Assembly: GCF_000282195.1 (NCBI RefSeq) | Contig: NZ_AKJT01000049.1 | Span: 1-64,000 of the forward strand | Direction of reading: 5' to 3' | Source: Pseudomonas sp. GM18 | GTDB lineage: Bacteria > Pseudomonadota > Gammaproteobacteria > Pseudomonadales > Pseudomonadaceae | DNA: 64,000 nt | In this document: one piece after another, positions 36,301-45,301 of the stretch | Layout of the letters: the number at the start of each line of letters is the position of its first letter | Numbering within the stretch: the first letter of the stretch is position 1 | Program-made: the position numbers and the translations under genes | Notes under the pieces: model-generated | Seen by the model: only the letters and a program-made list of their open reading frames with translations | Database searches by the model: none | Told to the model about the DNA's origin: nothing

Positions 36301-37836
36301 GATGATCAGCAACAAGTGTTTTACCTGACAGAGACCCGCGCCGACTTCATTGACCTGACCGATGCGCATTATTGGCTGCTGGGATTGCCGTCACGCCAGC
36401 GCAGCAATGCGTTGATTTTGCCCAAGGGTACGTTGCCGCAGGGACTGAGCCCCGATCAGATTAGCTACGAGACTTTCGATCGGCATCAGGCGAGCGCCGA
36501 GTGGACGGCACTCCGTGAACTGACATCGCTCTCGCAGCAACACTATCTGGAGGACAGCGATGGCAAGATCCTGTATCCGCCGCTGGCCGGGCCACTGGAA
36601 CAGGCCCAATTCGACAAAAAGGCCCTCGCGGCCTACGACGGACTCCCGGCGCCCTTCAATATTCGTGATGAGCTGAAAACAATCGGCTACCAGCCCATGA
36701 GCCTGTTTTTTCCGCAAGACCCGGATGAGGACGCGCGGGAGAACCTGTGGTCGGCGTTGAGCGGCTTTTACACCTACGCCGCTGCGAGCGACTTTTACCA
36801 GGTCACCGCCGTGCAGCAGACCGCCAGCCATGGCGTGACCGAAATAACCCGGGACGACTATCACCTGCTGACCACCGCCATCACACTGCCGGATGGATGC
36901 AGGACAGAAGTGACTTACGACTACCATCACCTTTCGCCCACGAGCATCAAAGACCCCAACGAAAATATTCAGGAAGTGCTGTACGAGCCGGGTGGTCAAC
37001 CCTTGGTGCACAGCTTTTTCGGTACTGAAGAGGGCGAACCGGTCGGGTTCAAGCCGCTTGCCGAATACCCTGAGCAGGACGATCTGAGCACCGAATACGC
37101 CGTCGAAAATTCGAAGGAGGTACTGGCGTTTGCCGCCAGTGCAGTGCGCACCGACCTGTTCAGCTGGATGCCGATACTTACGGCGTCCGAAGCGTTTGCG
37201 GTCGAAAGAAAGGAATGGATTGCCCGGGGGCTGATACTGCCCGACGGGCGTATCCGCGCCAGGGCCCTGCGCTTGCCGAGCCCGCTCGAAAAGCTCACCC
37301 AAAGCGAAAAGACCCTGCTCGAATACGCCCGGACCGCCCCCCGCAAACCGGTGCACAGCGTCGTGCTACAAGCTGACCGTTATCACGATGACCCGCTGCA
37401 ATTGATCCAGCTATTAATCAGCTATATCGACGGCTTCGGGCGCGAGCTGCAAACCAAACAAAGGGGCGAACCGGGAGTGGCCTACGTGGCGACCTCGGAG
37501 GGCAACCTCGCCATTGAAAACGGCCAACTGCTCGAGGCGCTGGCGGATTGGCGCTGGCGAGTCAGCGCACGCGTCGAGTACAACCATAAAGGCGAGACCA
37601 TTCGGGTCTACCGGCCCTACTTCATCAACGTCCCTTGGTACATCAACGACAGCTCGATGCGCGACCACGCGTTTCACGACAGGATGTTTTATGACGCCAT
37701 CGGGCGGCTGGTCAAAACGATCAATGCCAAGGGCGATCTGGCATTCAGCATCCTGCACCCCTGGTTCACATGCAGTTATGACTACAACGACACCTATGAA
37801 CCAGAGGCGCAGCCTGCCGGGAGGGTTGCGGGATGA
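33394..37836 (+). CDS. tcaC: Tc toxin B subunit (TcaC/SpvB type)
   Basis: A 1480-residue protein of full family length. The SpvB domain opens with SWGEIGATGQKSYTLPLPFQ and ALQYDGNAGNGPIGLSW. The middle carries FG-GAP-like blades (DLTGDGRLDW near 449, DLSGDGLD near 499, DLDGSGAP near 610) of the beta propeller that docks on the A subunit. The C-terminal half contains the TcdB middle regions and the RHS-type strands that wrap the toxin together with TcC. It should act as the gate between the A channel and the toxin shell. The stop overlaps the first TcC gene (ATGA). A palindrome shared with the A-locus units lies upstream. Confidence 0.93.
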   Translation: MANDADALITPPSIAKTASIATNGRSWGEIGATGQKSYTLPLPFQAGRTLNPDLALQYDGNAGNGPIGLSWTLNHRAISRRTSKGVPKYDTDDVMLADGTELRPELTPEGKIKASQRPHRHGSSTEEYSVVRYIPRLEGTFSRYELWSPADGKPGFWMVYGADGSCSCYGNRETSRIFDPENEHRVAMWLLVEIMNAVGEHIVFEYKPDDKVPDERHDYRAQRYLRQICYGNETASAELFCLAHEAPQDLRWYFRMVVDYGERSTDPAVAPPFEAPDENAWPLRSDPLHMHRYGFEVGTRRLCRQFLMYNNIGAEKVLVNRLLLEHGATPLRYNQLQAAHYMSYDAKGRVKQFPPLEYFYSAFELNTRPEPFLRLDHMPGLNDGQPYHCVDLYGEGVPGFLCQYDNAWYYREPLRGEPGTNEIVYGPWTLLPLIPTADGSKPAVQILTDLTGDGRLDWIVAQPGGSGYYTLNPDHTWSLFKPFSQFPVEYFQQLAQLGDLSGDGLDSMALIGPKSVRVYANLREKGFAPAKDVPHEPLRPLPLFSNARSELVFFGNMHASDLSGLCRIHHDKIECWPNLGHGTFSQGIEFSALPFEYANFNAEQVRIADLDGSGAPALIYLYSDYFEIYYNYGGNGLAPDPVRVPWPEGVRYDNLCQVTFADLQGLGCASLLLTVPHMAPQHWVYHFVSERPYLLNGCNNNMGYSATLGHVSSAQCWLDEKRRALMARERPVCYLPFPQQLLSWLRQDDEITGNYLQQFFEYFEGYYDGMEREFRGFGRVYQTDSELTAANTDGGHTAPMRVKNWFHTGRGIDVALKDICQLDDEATPLGQTLISQFDATRGTEHISQHRAAEEQEIAYALSGRLLRSEVSQADDPAPARLFSQSDHRYRVRQINSEPTRLMVLEQETRSYQYERFMEDPRCQHVVNLEWDEYGRLVHSFTVDCARRRTETDEPPFDEIDQRRAWIDSHDDQQQVFYLTETRADFIDLTDAHYWLLGLPSRQRSNALILPKGTLPQGLSPDQISYETFDRHQASAEWTALRELTSLSQQHYLEDSDGKILYPPLAGPLEQAQFDKKALAAYDGLPAPFNIRDELKTIGYQPMSLFFPQDPDEDARENLWSALSGFYTYAAASDFYQVTAVQQTASHGVTEITRDDYHLLTTAITLPDGCRTEVTYDYHHLSPTSIKDPNENIQEVLYEPGGQPLVHSFFGTEEGEPVGFKPLAEYPEQDDLSTEYAVENSKEVLAFAASAVRTDLFSWMPILTASEAFAVERKEWIARGLILPDGRIRARALRLPSPLEKLTQSEKTLLEYARTAPRKPVHSVVLQADRYHDDPLQLIQLLISYIDGFGRELQTKQRGEPGVAYVATSEGNLAIENGQLLEALADWRWRVSARVEYNHKGETIRVYRPYFINVPWYINDSSMRDHAFHDRMFYDAIGRLVKTINAKGDLAFSILHPWFTCSYDYNDTYEPEAQPAGRVAG

Positions 37837-40595
37837 ACGGCAGCATCAGCTGGCGTACGCCCTCCCTGGCCGTTATTGGGCCCCGTGGCTTGCCCATCAG
37901 GCAGGTGGAATACCTGCGCAACGTTGCAAGCGGAGCGGTGCAATCCCTCATTACCCGCCAACAGTACGATGCGGTCGGTCACCTGGTGACGCAACGGGAC
38001 GCGCGACTGGCTGATGCCCTCAGGCCCAACCTGAGCACGGTTTACGATCTTTCCGGGCAACCACTCAAGGTCGACAGTGTCGATGCCGGTGGGCGGATCA
38101 ACCTCATGGGCGTGGCCGGTGAATCCCTCCAGCGCTGGGACGGACGGGGGAGCCAGTGGCGCACCACCTACGACAACCAGTTGCGCGTGCTCACCCTTGA
38201 AGAGAACGCTCAAGGCATCGTCGAAACCTCGACCTACGCCACCGACCAGGAGGACCCGAACCACAACCTGCGCGGCCAACTGATCAGGCAGGTCGATGCC
38301 TCTGGCGAATTTGAGATCAACAGTTTCAGCCTGCACGGCCAACCGTTGCACGACAGTCGAACGATCACCGAGACTGGCACCTTCCTCAGCGGCCGGACCT
38401 ACAGCCCGCTCGGCGCGCTGCTGACCCAGACCGATGCCGGGGGTCATCAGCAACAGATGCAGTACGACCGCGCCGGGCAGTTGCAACGGGTTCAGCTACG
38501 GCTCGCTCCCACCGAGGTTTGGCAGCCCGCGCTTGAAGACGCCCAATACAACGCCGCCGGCCAGATCATCGAGCAACGCGCCGGCAACCAGGTGGTCAGC
38601 ACCTGGACTTACGATGACGCCAATGGTCGTCTCACTGCGTTGACTGCCGGTGTACCCGGGCAGGACCTGCTCCAGCATTTCCAATACGCCTATGACCGGG
38701 TCGGTAACGTCGTGCGCATCGACGATCTCGCGTTCAAACCGCTGTACTTCAACAACCAGCGCATCGACGGCCACCGCGAATTCACCTACAACTCGCTGTA
38801 CCAACTGATTCGCGCCACCGGCCATGACGCTGCCCCGAGCTCTGAGCTGCCCGGCCGCCCGTCGCCGAGTGATCCGAACAACCACCTCAACTACACACAG
38901 AGATACGAGTACGACACGGGCGGCAACCTGATCCAGTTGATCCATGAGCGTGCGGTGGGCGGCTACACCCACGAAAAGTTCATCGAACCGACCAGCAACC
39001 GCGGGGTGCGCTGGAAAGAAGGCGAGCCTTACCCTGATTTCCGCGCCTTGTTTGATCGCCATGGCAATCAGCAGACCTCGGCCCCGGGACGCCCTCTGCT
39101 CTGGAACAGCCGCGATCAACTGACCACCGCAACGCTGGTTGAGCGTGACACCGGCCCCAACGATGAAGAAGTCTTTCGCTACAGCCAGGGCGTGCGGGTC
39201 TTCAAACGCCATGAATGGCACGCCGCGACCCTCACGCATTTTCACCAAGTGATCTACTTGCCGGGGCTGGAAATCCGCACCCGCGACAACGGTGAAGAAC
39301 TGCACGTCATCACCTTGCCGGGGGGCCATGGCAGTGTGCGCTGCCTGCACTGGGTCAGCAAAAAACCCGACGGTATCGACCAGGATCAACTGCGCTACAG
39401 CCTCGACGATCACCTGGGTTCCTGCCTCATGGAACTTGATCAACACGCCAGGCTGATCAGCCACGAAGGCTATTACCCGTACGGCGGCACCGCTTGGCTG
39501 ATCGCCGTTTCCCTACGGGAAGTCGGCTACAAGACCGTCCGCTATTCGGGCAAGGAAATGGACGAATGCGGGCTTTATTACTACGGCGCCCGTTATTACG
39601 CGCCGTGGTTGCAGTGTTGGGTGAGCGCGGACCCGGCCGGGGCGGTGGACGGGCTGAATCTGTATGCGTTTGTGGGGAATAATCCACTGAATTACTTCGA
39701 CGATATTGGCGAAAAGAAAACGCCCAGCCAGTTGAAGGGGGAAATAATCAGTGGTTTCAAATTCCTGTCTTCCGTCAACCGAGAAATGAACACACTGAAT
39801 CAGCAGCTGGGCGACTTGTCTCGTCCTGCCGCCTTTCGTTTGAACATCCTGAAAAACGTTATCTATCAGGCAGGCAGTATTGCTGTTGGCTGGTATTCCT
39901 CATTCCATGCCGCAGGTGCTGCCGGTGGCGCCTTTCCCGACTTCAGCGATTCCTTCCCCCATCTGTCAGGCGGCTTGTCCGGCATGCTGTTAGGCAACAG
40001 AGTCGCCGATAAAAGCACCGGGATGTATGCACAACTGATGAGTCCATTGGAACTCAATACGCCTATTGTGCCGCACCCTTCCGCCTTCAGCGCCGACACG
40101 CTTAAAGAAAGAGCAGGACTCTCAACGTCTGAAAGTCCCGACGGGTTACGCGCCTACTCAGGTGATGAATTGATAGAAGGATCCATTGACCTTGTCTCCA
40201 AAACTGTCGGGGCTTACATCCCGGGGATCGGAGAGAGCTTTGCCCTGGCCAAAGTCGCTGAAGACGCAAACCGGGCAGAAGAAGGCTTGTTCAGTTCCGA
40301 ATTGAACGAGATCGAGTCAACGCTTGAGCAACTGGGACAGGCAGTCAACGACGCCACAGCGTTGATCAATGCGAACTTTGCCGAACTGGGCATCAATGAG
40401 TTTTACGACGAAGGCCACCAGGGCAAGGATTATTTGGTTGACCTCTGGTTGGGACGAGTAGGCACCGACAAAGCGAGAACCGTTCATAAAAAAACGGCTC
40501 AACCTTTCAGAGAGCGAGCACTGAATAACATTGCCAATGCGACAGCAGGCCTGAATCGATACCGTAATCACACGACCCGGCACGCTTCCAAATGA
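37833..40595 (+). CDS. tccC: Tc toxin C subunit, RHS protein with variable toxin end (first copy)
   Basis: 920 residues. Residues 1-627 are the RHS core (opening ISWRTPSLAVIGPRGLPIRQ, YD-type repeats, ending DPAGAVDGLNLYAFVGNNP), which closes the TcB/TcC shell and cleaves off the toxin. About 293 residues after DDIGE form the variable cargo; it holds a Gly/Ala-rich hydrophobic patch (AGSIAVGWYSSFHAAGAAGG) and a helical end, with no ADP-ribosyltransferase, deaminase or protease motif that I recognise. Two oddities: the usual GRW before SADP reads QCW, and the D..GL cleavage-site pattern reads DDIGE. G+C falls from 36 of 60 bases in a core line to 59 of 120 in two cargo lines. Confidence 0.9.
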   Translation: MNGSISWRTPSLAVIGPRGLPIRQVEYLRNVASGAVQSLITRQQYDAVGHLVTQRDARLADALRPNLSTVYDLSGQPLKVDSVDAGGRINLMGVAGESLQRWDGRGSQWRTTYDNQLRVLTLEENAQGIVETSTYATDQEDPNHNLRGQLIRQVDASGEFEINSFSLHGQPLHDSRTITETGTFLSGRTYSPLGALLTQTDAGGHQQQMQYDRAGQLQRVQLRLAPTEVWQPALEDAQYNAAGQIIEQRAGNQVVSTWTYDDANGRLTALTAGVPGQDLLQHFQYAYDRVGNVVRIDDLAFKPLYFNNQRIDGHREFTYNSLYQLIRATGHDAAPSSELPGRPSPSDPNNHLNYTQRYEYDTGGNLIQLIHERAVGGYTHEKFIEPTSNRGVRWKEGEPYPDFRALFDRHGNQQTSAPGRPLLWNSRDQLTTATLVERDTGPNDEEVFRYSQGVRVFKRHEWHAATLTHFHQVIYLPGLEIRTRDNGEELHVITLPGGHGSVRCLHWVSKKPDGIDQDQLRYSLDDHLGSCLMELDQHARLISHEGYYPYGGTAWLIAVSLREVGYKTVRYSGKEMDECGLYYYGARYYAPWLQCWVSADPAGAVDGLNLYAFVGNNPLNYFDDIGEKKTPSQLKGEIISGFKFLSSVNREMNTLNQQLGDLSRPAAFRLNILKNVIYQAGSIAVGWYSSFHAAGAAGGAFPDFSDSFPHLSGGLSGMLLGNRVADKSTGMYAQLMSPLELNTPIVPHPSAFSADTLKERAGLSTSESPDGLRAYSGDELIEGSIDLVSKTVGAYIPGIGESFALAKVAEDANRAEEGLFSSELNEIESTLEQLGQAVNDATALINANFAELGINEFYDEGHQGKDYLVDLWLGRVGTDKARTVHKKTAQPFRERALNNIANATAGLNRYRNHTTRHASK

Positions 40596-40634
40596 GCTGG
40601 CGGGTGACGTTATGAATGCTACAGGGCCATCGCA

Positions 40635-43463
40635 ATGACCGGATCCGTGTATTTACGCACCCCTGATGTCATCGCCAATGACAACAGAGGCCTGCCGATT
40701 CGACAGGTGGCCTACCTGCGCAGGGAAGCCGGTGATGCCGTGGAATCACTCATCTCCCGGCATGTCCATAACACCGCCGGTCAGCTCATCGAACAATGGG
40801 ACCCGCGCTTATCCAGGCCTGCAATGAGCAACGTCCATCTCCTCTCTGGCGAGCCCATCAAGATCGTCAGCGTCGATGCCGGCTGCCACGTGACACTGCC
40901 GGGTCTTGCCGGCGAAGAGCGTCAACGCTGGGACCAGCGTGACAACCACTGGCGCACCACCTACGACAACCAGTTGCGCGTGGTGGCCGTCGAAGAAAAC
41001 GCCACGCCGAACGTCGAGACCTTCCGCTACGCCGACGCCTCGGCCCCCGCCGGGCACAACCTGCGCGGGCAGATGATCGAGCTGAACGACCCATCGGGCA
41101 GGGTCGAGTTTCACAGCTTCGGTCTGACGGCCCAGACGCTGCGCGAAACCCGCACCTTTCACGATGCCAAGGCGTTCGTCAGCAGCCACACCTTCAGCCC
41201 CTTGGGCACGCTGCTGGAGCAAATCGACGCCGGCGGCCACAGGCAACAGTCGATTTACAACATTGCCGGACAACTTCAGCAAGTCAAGTTGCAGCTCAAG
41301 GATCAGTCCGGCTGGCAAACGGTCCTGCAGGATGCCCGGTACAACGCTGCCGGCCAGATCATCGAGCAAATGACCGGCAACGGGGTCTCTAGCCGCTGGC
41401 TCTACGACCCTGCCGACGGACGCCTGCACCGGCAAATCGCGCAAAAGGATCCGGCCTCGGTTCTTCAGGACTTCGAATACCGATACGACCGGATGGGCAA
41501 CATCACCGCCATCCTCGACCACGCCTTCACACCGGTTTTTTTCGCCAACCAACAGGTCGACGGCAATCGCACATTTACCTACGACTCGCTGTACCGGCTA
41601 CTCAGCGCAACCGGATATGCCGACACCCCGCCCTCGGGCAACCCGGGCTACCCGCAGCCAACCGACCCCAACGACCGGCGCAATTACACAGAAACCTACG
41701 AATACGACCGCGGCAACAATCTGGTCAAAACCATCCATGTACGGGAAGGCGCCAGCCATACCCACGAGATGTTCATCGACCCCGCCAGCAACCGTGGCGT
41801 GCGCTGGAAACCCGGTGATCCGCCGCCGGACTTCACCACGTGGTTCGACCCCGCCGGCAACCAGCTGTATCTACAACCCGGCCAGCGAATGCAGTGGAAC
41901 AGCCTGGGCCAGCTGGAAAGAGTGACCCTCGTCGATCGCAATGGCAGCGGCTCAAATGATGAAGAGCATTACCGCTACAGCCAGGCCGAACGGGTCTACA
42001 AACGCCACGAAACCCACACGACAAAAGTCAGCCACTTTCACGACGTGCGCTACCTGCCGGGGCTGGAGATCCGCACCAAGGACAACGGCGAAGAACTGCA
42101 TGTCATCACGCTCGACATCGGGCCGGGCAGCGCGCGTTGCCTGCACTGGGAACAGGATCCGGCGAACATCGGCGCAGACCAGTTGCGCTACACCCTGAGC
42201 GATCACTTAGGCTCGGCAGTCAAGGAGCTGGATGGACAGGCGCAGTTGATCAGCGATGAAGGCTACCTGCCGTTTGGCGCGACCGCCCACCTGACCACCC
42301 GTTCGGCGGTTGAGGTGAGTTACAGGACAGTGCGGTATTCGGGCAAGGAAATGGATGTCAGCGGCTTGTACTACTATGGCGCACGGTATTACGCTCCGTG
42401 GTTGGGTCGCTGGATCAGCGCCGATCCGGCGGGGGATGTGGACGGGCCGAATCTATATGCGTTTGTGAGCAACAATCCCGTGACCTTTGTCGACAACGGC
42501 GGGCTGGGGCTAGGCGACTTCATGGATCAGTTTGTTGAAACACCTCAACAACGGGATCAACGCAAAGCCCAAAGCGCCGCCGACCAGGCGAAGTCTGTCG
42601 TCAGAGGAAGTTTGTCCGACTCCATTGAACGCCATATCAAAATTCTCGGGATATCGAAGCGGCGGGCGCTGGATGCTCAACAACAGATCCTCAACCACCG
42701 TTCGGCCAGCGATCACGCGCTGTCTTCGGCCCGACGCACCGCCGTGCACTTGCTGGGACAGGGCATGAGTTACGGCGCCGGAATAGTGGTCGGCGTTGGA
42801 GCACAGGCGCTGGGTGCGGTAGCCCCAGGGGTGGGCAATGTGGCAGGCGCTGTACTGGGTTTCGCTGTCAAGAAAGCGGTAAGCCTGGCGGTGGATTATG
42901 TGGCCGAGCGCACGGGCGCAAGCGCCTCGGTCAAGTTGAAGTCAGGCAAGCTGTCCCCTGAAAAAATCATCACCAAAGCCGAGTATAAAACACTCAACTT
43001 CACGGACTACATTCAACAAAAATTCGCCCACATGAACTTTTCCTCACAGAAAAACATGCTCAAAGCCGCCAAGGAGGTAACCGGCACCGGAGCAGGGCTG
43101 GTACTCAAGGCTGTCGCGCCTGATGTGGCTGGCAGCGCCAGTGCTGGAGTCAGTGCGCTATTGGGCACCGTGGAAATCGTGCATGAGGTCGCGGGCGCCG
43201 GCACCGAGTTGTCAGCCAAGAAAATAGCCAAGGCCGACAGCCACCTATCGAACCTGATCGAGGCTCTGAACACGAACATGGACAATCTTGAGAGGGATTT
43301 TGCCGCGGCAGGCGTTGACGCCATGCATACTTTCAGCTTCCTTGGCGCCAGCGCCGGCGATACCGTCGAAAGCCTGCGAAGCGTAACAAACAAGGTGGTC
43401 AACGAATTGAATTACACGCGAACCATGCTGCACTCGGGATCGAGGAAGTTCAGCGCAGTCTGA
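40635..43463 (+). CDS. tccC: Tc toxin C subunit, RHS protein with variable toxin end (second copy)
   Basis: 942 residues, 39 bases after the first copy. The core to about residue 621 is parallel to the first (SVYLRTPDVIANDNRGLPIR, then RYYAPWLGRWISADPAGDVD and NLYAFVSNNP) and keeps GRW and a DNGGL end, so self-cleavage looks intact. The cargo of about 320 residues differs completely. It has a glycine-zipper-like hydrophobic stretch near 718-750 (SYGAGIVVGVGAQALGAVAP, GAVLGFAVKKAV) and helices near the end (NLIEALNTNMDNLERDF). I could not name a toxin family; membrane insertion is a guess. Two cargo lines (42961-43080) hold 48 G+C in 120 bases. Confidence 0.9.
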   Translation: MTGSVYLRTPDVIANDNRGLPIRQVAYLRREAGDAVESLISRHVHNTAGQLIEQWDPRLSRPAMSNVHLLSGEPIKIVSVDAGCHVTLPGLAGEERQRWDQRDNHWRTTYDNQLRVVAVEENATPNVETFRYADASAPAGHNLRGQMIELNDPSGRVEFHSFGLTAQTLRETRTFHDAKAFVSSHTFSPLGTLLEQIDAGGHRQQSIYNIAGQLQQVKLQLKDQSGWQTVLQDARYNAAGQIIEQMTGNGVSSRWLYDPADGRLHRQIAQKDPASVLQDFEYRYDRMGNITAILDHAFTPVFFANQQVDGNRTFTYDSLYRLLSATGYADTPPSGNPGYPQPTDPNDRRNYTETYEYDRGNNLVKTIHVREGASHTHEMFIDPASNRGVRWKPGDPPPDFTTWFDPAGNQLYLQPGQRMQWNSLGQLERVTLVDRNGSGSNDEEHYRYSQAERVYKRHETHTTKVSHFHDVRYLPGLEIRTKDNGEELHVITLDIGPGSARCLHWEQDPANIGADQLRYTLSDHLGSAVKELDGQAQLISDEGYLPFGATAHLTTRSAVEVSYRTVRYSGKEMDVSGLYYYGARYYAPWLGRWISADPAGDVDGPNLYAFVSNNPVTFVDNGGLGLGDFMDQFVETPQQRDQRKAQSAADQAKSVVRGSLSDSIERHIKILGISKRRALDAQQQILNHRSASDHALSSARRTAVHLLGQGMSYGAGIVVGVGAQALGAVAPGVGNVAGAVLGFAVKKAVSLAVDYVAERTGASASVKLKSGKLSPEKIITKAEYKTLNFTDYIQQKFAHMNFSSQKNMLKAAKEVTGTGAGLVLKAVAPDVAGSASAGVSALLGTVEIVHEVAGAGTELSAKKIAKADSHLSNLIEALNTNMDNLERDFAAAGVDAMHTFSFLGASAGDTVESLRSVTNKVVNELNYTRTMLHSGSRKFSAV

Positions 43464-43487
43464 GCGGGCGATAGGTGAAGTGAGAGC

Positions 43488-43517
43488 GGCAGGCGCCCCC
43501 ATGGTATGGTGCCTGCC
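43488..43517 (+). terminator. Hairpin after the second TcC gene (possible terminator)
   Basis: GGCAGGCGCC and GGTGCCTGCC pair over ten positions (one G-T pair) around a ten-base loop, 25 bases past the TcC stop. There is no T run, so intrinsic termination is doubtful; it may mark the end of the Tc transcript or reduce read-through into the kinase gene. Confidence 0.4.
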
Positions 43518-43540
43518 CACCCCTATTCCGTTCGTCCAGC

Positions 43541-45301
43541 ATGCTGCCCATTCCACGCCCCTTGCGCTTGATGTTGTACACCCTGCTGATCGTCGCCGGT
43601 GCCGCCCTCGCCGCGACCCTGGCCATCCGCCACGCCGAACGCCAGGCGCTGGAGGAAGACGCCGTCCGCGCCAATCAGCAACTGGCGCTGTACGCCAATT
43701 CGCTGCACACCCTGATCGACCGCTACCGTGCCCTGCCCGCCGTATTGGCGCTGGACCCGGAACTGCGTTCAGCGTTAAACGGTACGGTCAGCGCCGAACA
43801 GCAGGCGGTGCTCAATCTGAAACTGGAAAAAATCAACGGCGCCGCGCAGTCCTCGACCCTGGAACTGCTCGACCACACCGGTCTGGCCGTAGCCGCCAGC
43901 AACTGGCGCCTGCCCAGCAGCTACGTCGGCCACAACTACGGTTTTCGCCCTTACTTCAGCCAGACCCGCACCCAGGGCGCCGGGCGCTTTTATGCGGTGG
44001 GCGTGACCAGTGGCATTCCCGGTTACTTCCTGTCCAGCGCGGTGACCGACGACAGTGGCGAGTTCCTCGGCGCCATGGTGGTGAAACTGGAATTCCCGGA
44101 GCTGGAGCGCGAATGGCGTCAGGGCAGCGACACGTTGCTGGTCAGCGATGCCCGCGGGATCATTTTCATCGCCAACCAACCGGGCTGGCGCTATCGCCAA
44201 TTGAAACCGCTGAGCGACAGCGACCGCGCCGAGCTCAAAGTCACCCGGCAATACGACAAACAACCGCTGACCCCGCTTGAGTATCAACCGGTACGACGCT
44301 TCGACGACAACAGTGCGCTGACCCAGGTCGATGGCCCCGACGGAACGGCGGATTACCTCTGGGAATCGCTGCCGCTGGCCGCCGAAGGCTGGACGCTGCA
44401 CCTGCTGCGTCGCCCGCAGATTGCCTTCGAAGACCGCCGCAACGCCGGGCTCGCCGCTGCCGGCGCCTGGTTGACGCTGGTGTTTCTGTTGTTATTCCTT
44501 AATCAACGTTGGCGGCTGGCGAAATTGCGTCAGCGCAGTCGTGAAGAACTCGAGCAACTGGTGGAAGAACGCACCCGCGACTTGCGCACCGCCCAGGACG
44601 GACTGGTGCAATCGGCCAAACTCGCGGCCCTTGGGCAAATGTCGGCGGCGCTGGCCCATGAAATCAACCAACCATTGACCGCCCAGCGCATGCAGCTTGC
44701 TACGCTGAGGCTGCTACTCGATCACGGCCGGGTCGACGAGGCTTACAAGGCGCTCAAACCGGTGGACGACATGCTCACGCGCATGGCCGCCCTCACCGGC
44801 CACTTGAAAACCTTCGCGCGCAAAAGCCCCAGCGGTTTGCGTGAACGGCTGGATCTGGCGTCTGTGGTGGATCAGGCCCTGCAATTGCTCGACACCCGGC
44901 TGCGCGACGAACAGGTCAGCCTGGTGCTGCACCTGACCCGCCCGGCGTGGGTACGTGGCGATGCGATTCGTCTGGAACAGGTGCTGATCAACCTGCTGCG
45001 CAACGCCCTGGACGCCATGCAGGGAAAACCCTGCAAGCGTCTGGAGATTCGCCTCGAAGCCGATGAACAGCTGTGGCGCCTGAGTGTCATCGACAATGGC
45101 GGCGGCATTGCCGAAGAACACTTGAGCCAGGTGTTCGACCCGTTCTTCACCACTAAACCGGTGGGTGATGGCCTGGGCCTGGGGCTGGCCGTGTCCTTTG
45201 CCATCGTCCACGAAGCGGGCGGACGCCTGAGCGCCGATAATGGCGAAAAAGGCGCGGTATTCACCCTGACGCTGCCCATTGATCTGGAGGTAGCTGCCTG
45301 A
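43541..45301 (+). CDS. Sensor histidine kinase for dicarboxylates/alpha-ketoglutarate (DctB/MifS-like)
   Basis: A 586-residue kinase. Membrane helix 1 is at about 11-30 and helix 2 at about 304-324, and between them lies a periplasmic double-Cache-like domain (SSYVGHNYGFRPYFSQT) as in DctB. The cytoplasmic kinase shows the H box ALAHEINQPLTA, N box NLLRNALDAM, G1 DNGGGI and G2 GLGLGLAV. It should phosphorylate the sigma-54 regulator encoded next, whose ATG overlaps this stop by one base. Because kgtP follows, the ligand may be alpha-ketoglutarate, as for MifS of P. aeruginosa, but C4-dicarboxylates are possible. The Shine-Dalgarno sequence is weak. Confidence 0.88.
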   Translation: MLPIPRPLRLMLYTLLIVAGAALAATLAIRHAERQALEEDAVRANQQLALYANSLHTLIDRYRALPAVLALDPELRSALNGTVSAEQQAVLNLKLEKINGAAQSSTLELLDHTGLAVAASNWRLPSSYVGHNYGFRPYFSQTRTQGAGRFYAVGVTSGIPGYFLSSAVTDDSGEFLGAMVVKLEFPELEREWRQGSDTLLVSDARGIIFIANQPGWRYRQLKPLSDSDRAELKVTRQYDKQPLTPLEYQPVRRFDDNSALTQVDGPDGTADYLWESLPLAAEGWTLHLLRRPQIAFEDRRNAGLAAAGAWLTLVFLLLFLNQRWRLAKLRQRSREELEQLVEERTRDLRTAQDGLVQSAKLAALGQMSAALAHEINQPLTAQRMQLATLRLLLDHGRVDEAYKALKPVDDMLTRMAALTGHLKTFARKSPSGLRERLDLASVVDQALQLLDTRLRDEQVSLVLHLTRPAWVRGDAIRLEQVLINLLRNALDAMQGKPCKRLEIRLEADEQLWRLSVIDNGGGIAEEHLSQVFDPFFTTKPVGDGLGLGLAVSFAIVHEAGGRLSADNGEKGAVFTLTLPIDLEVAA

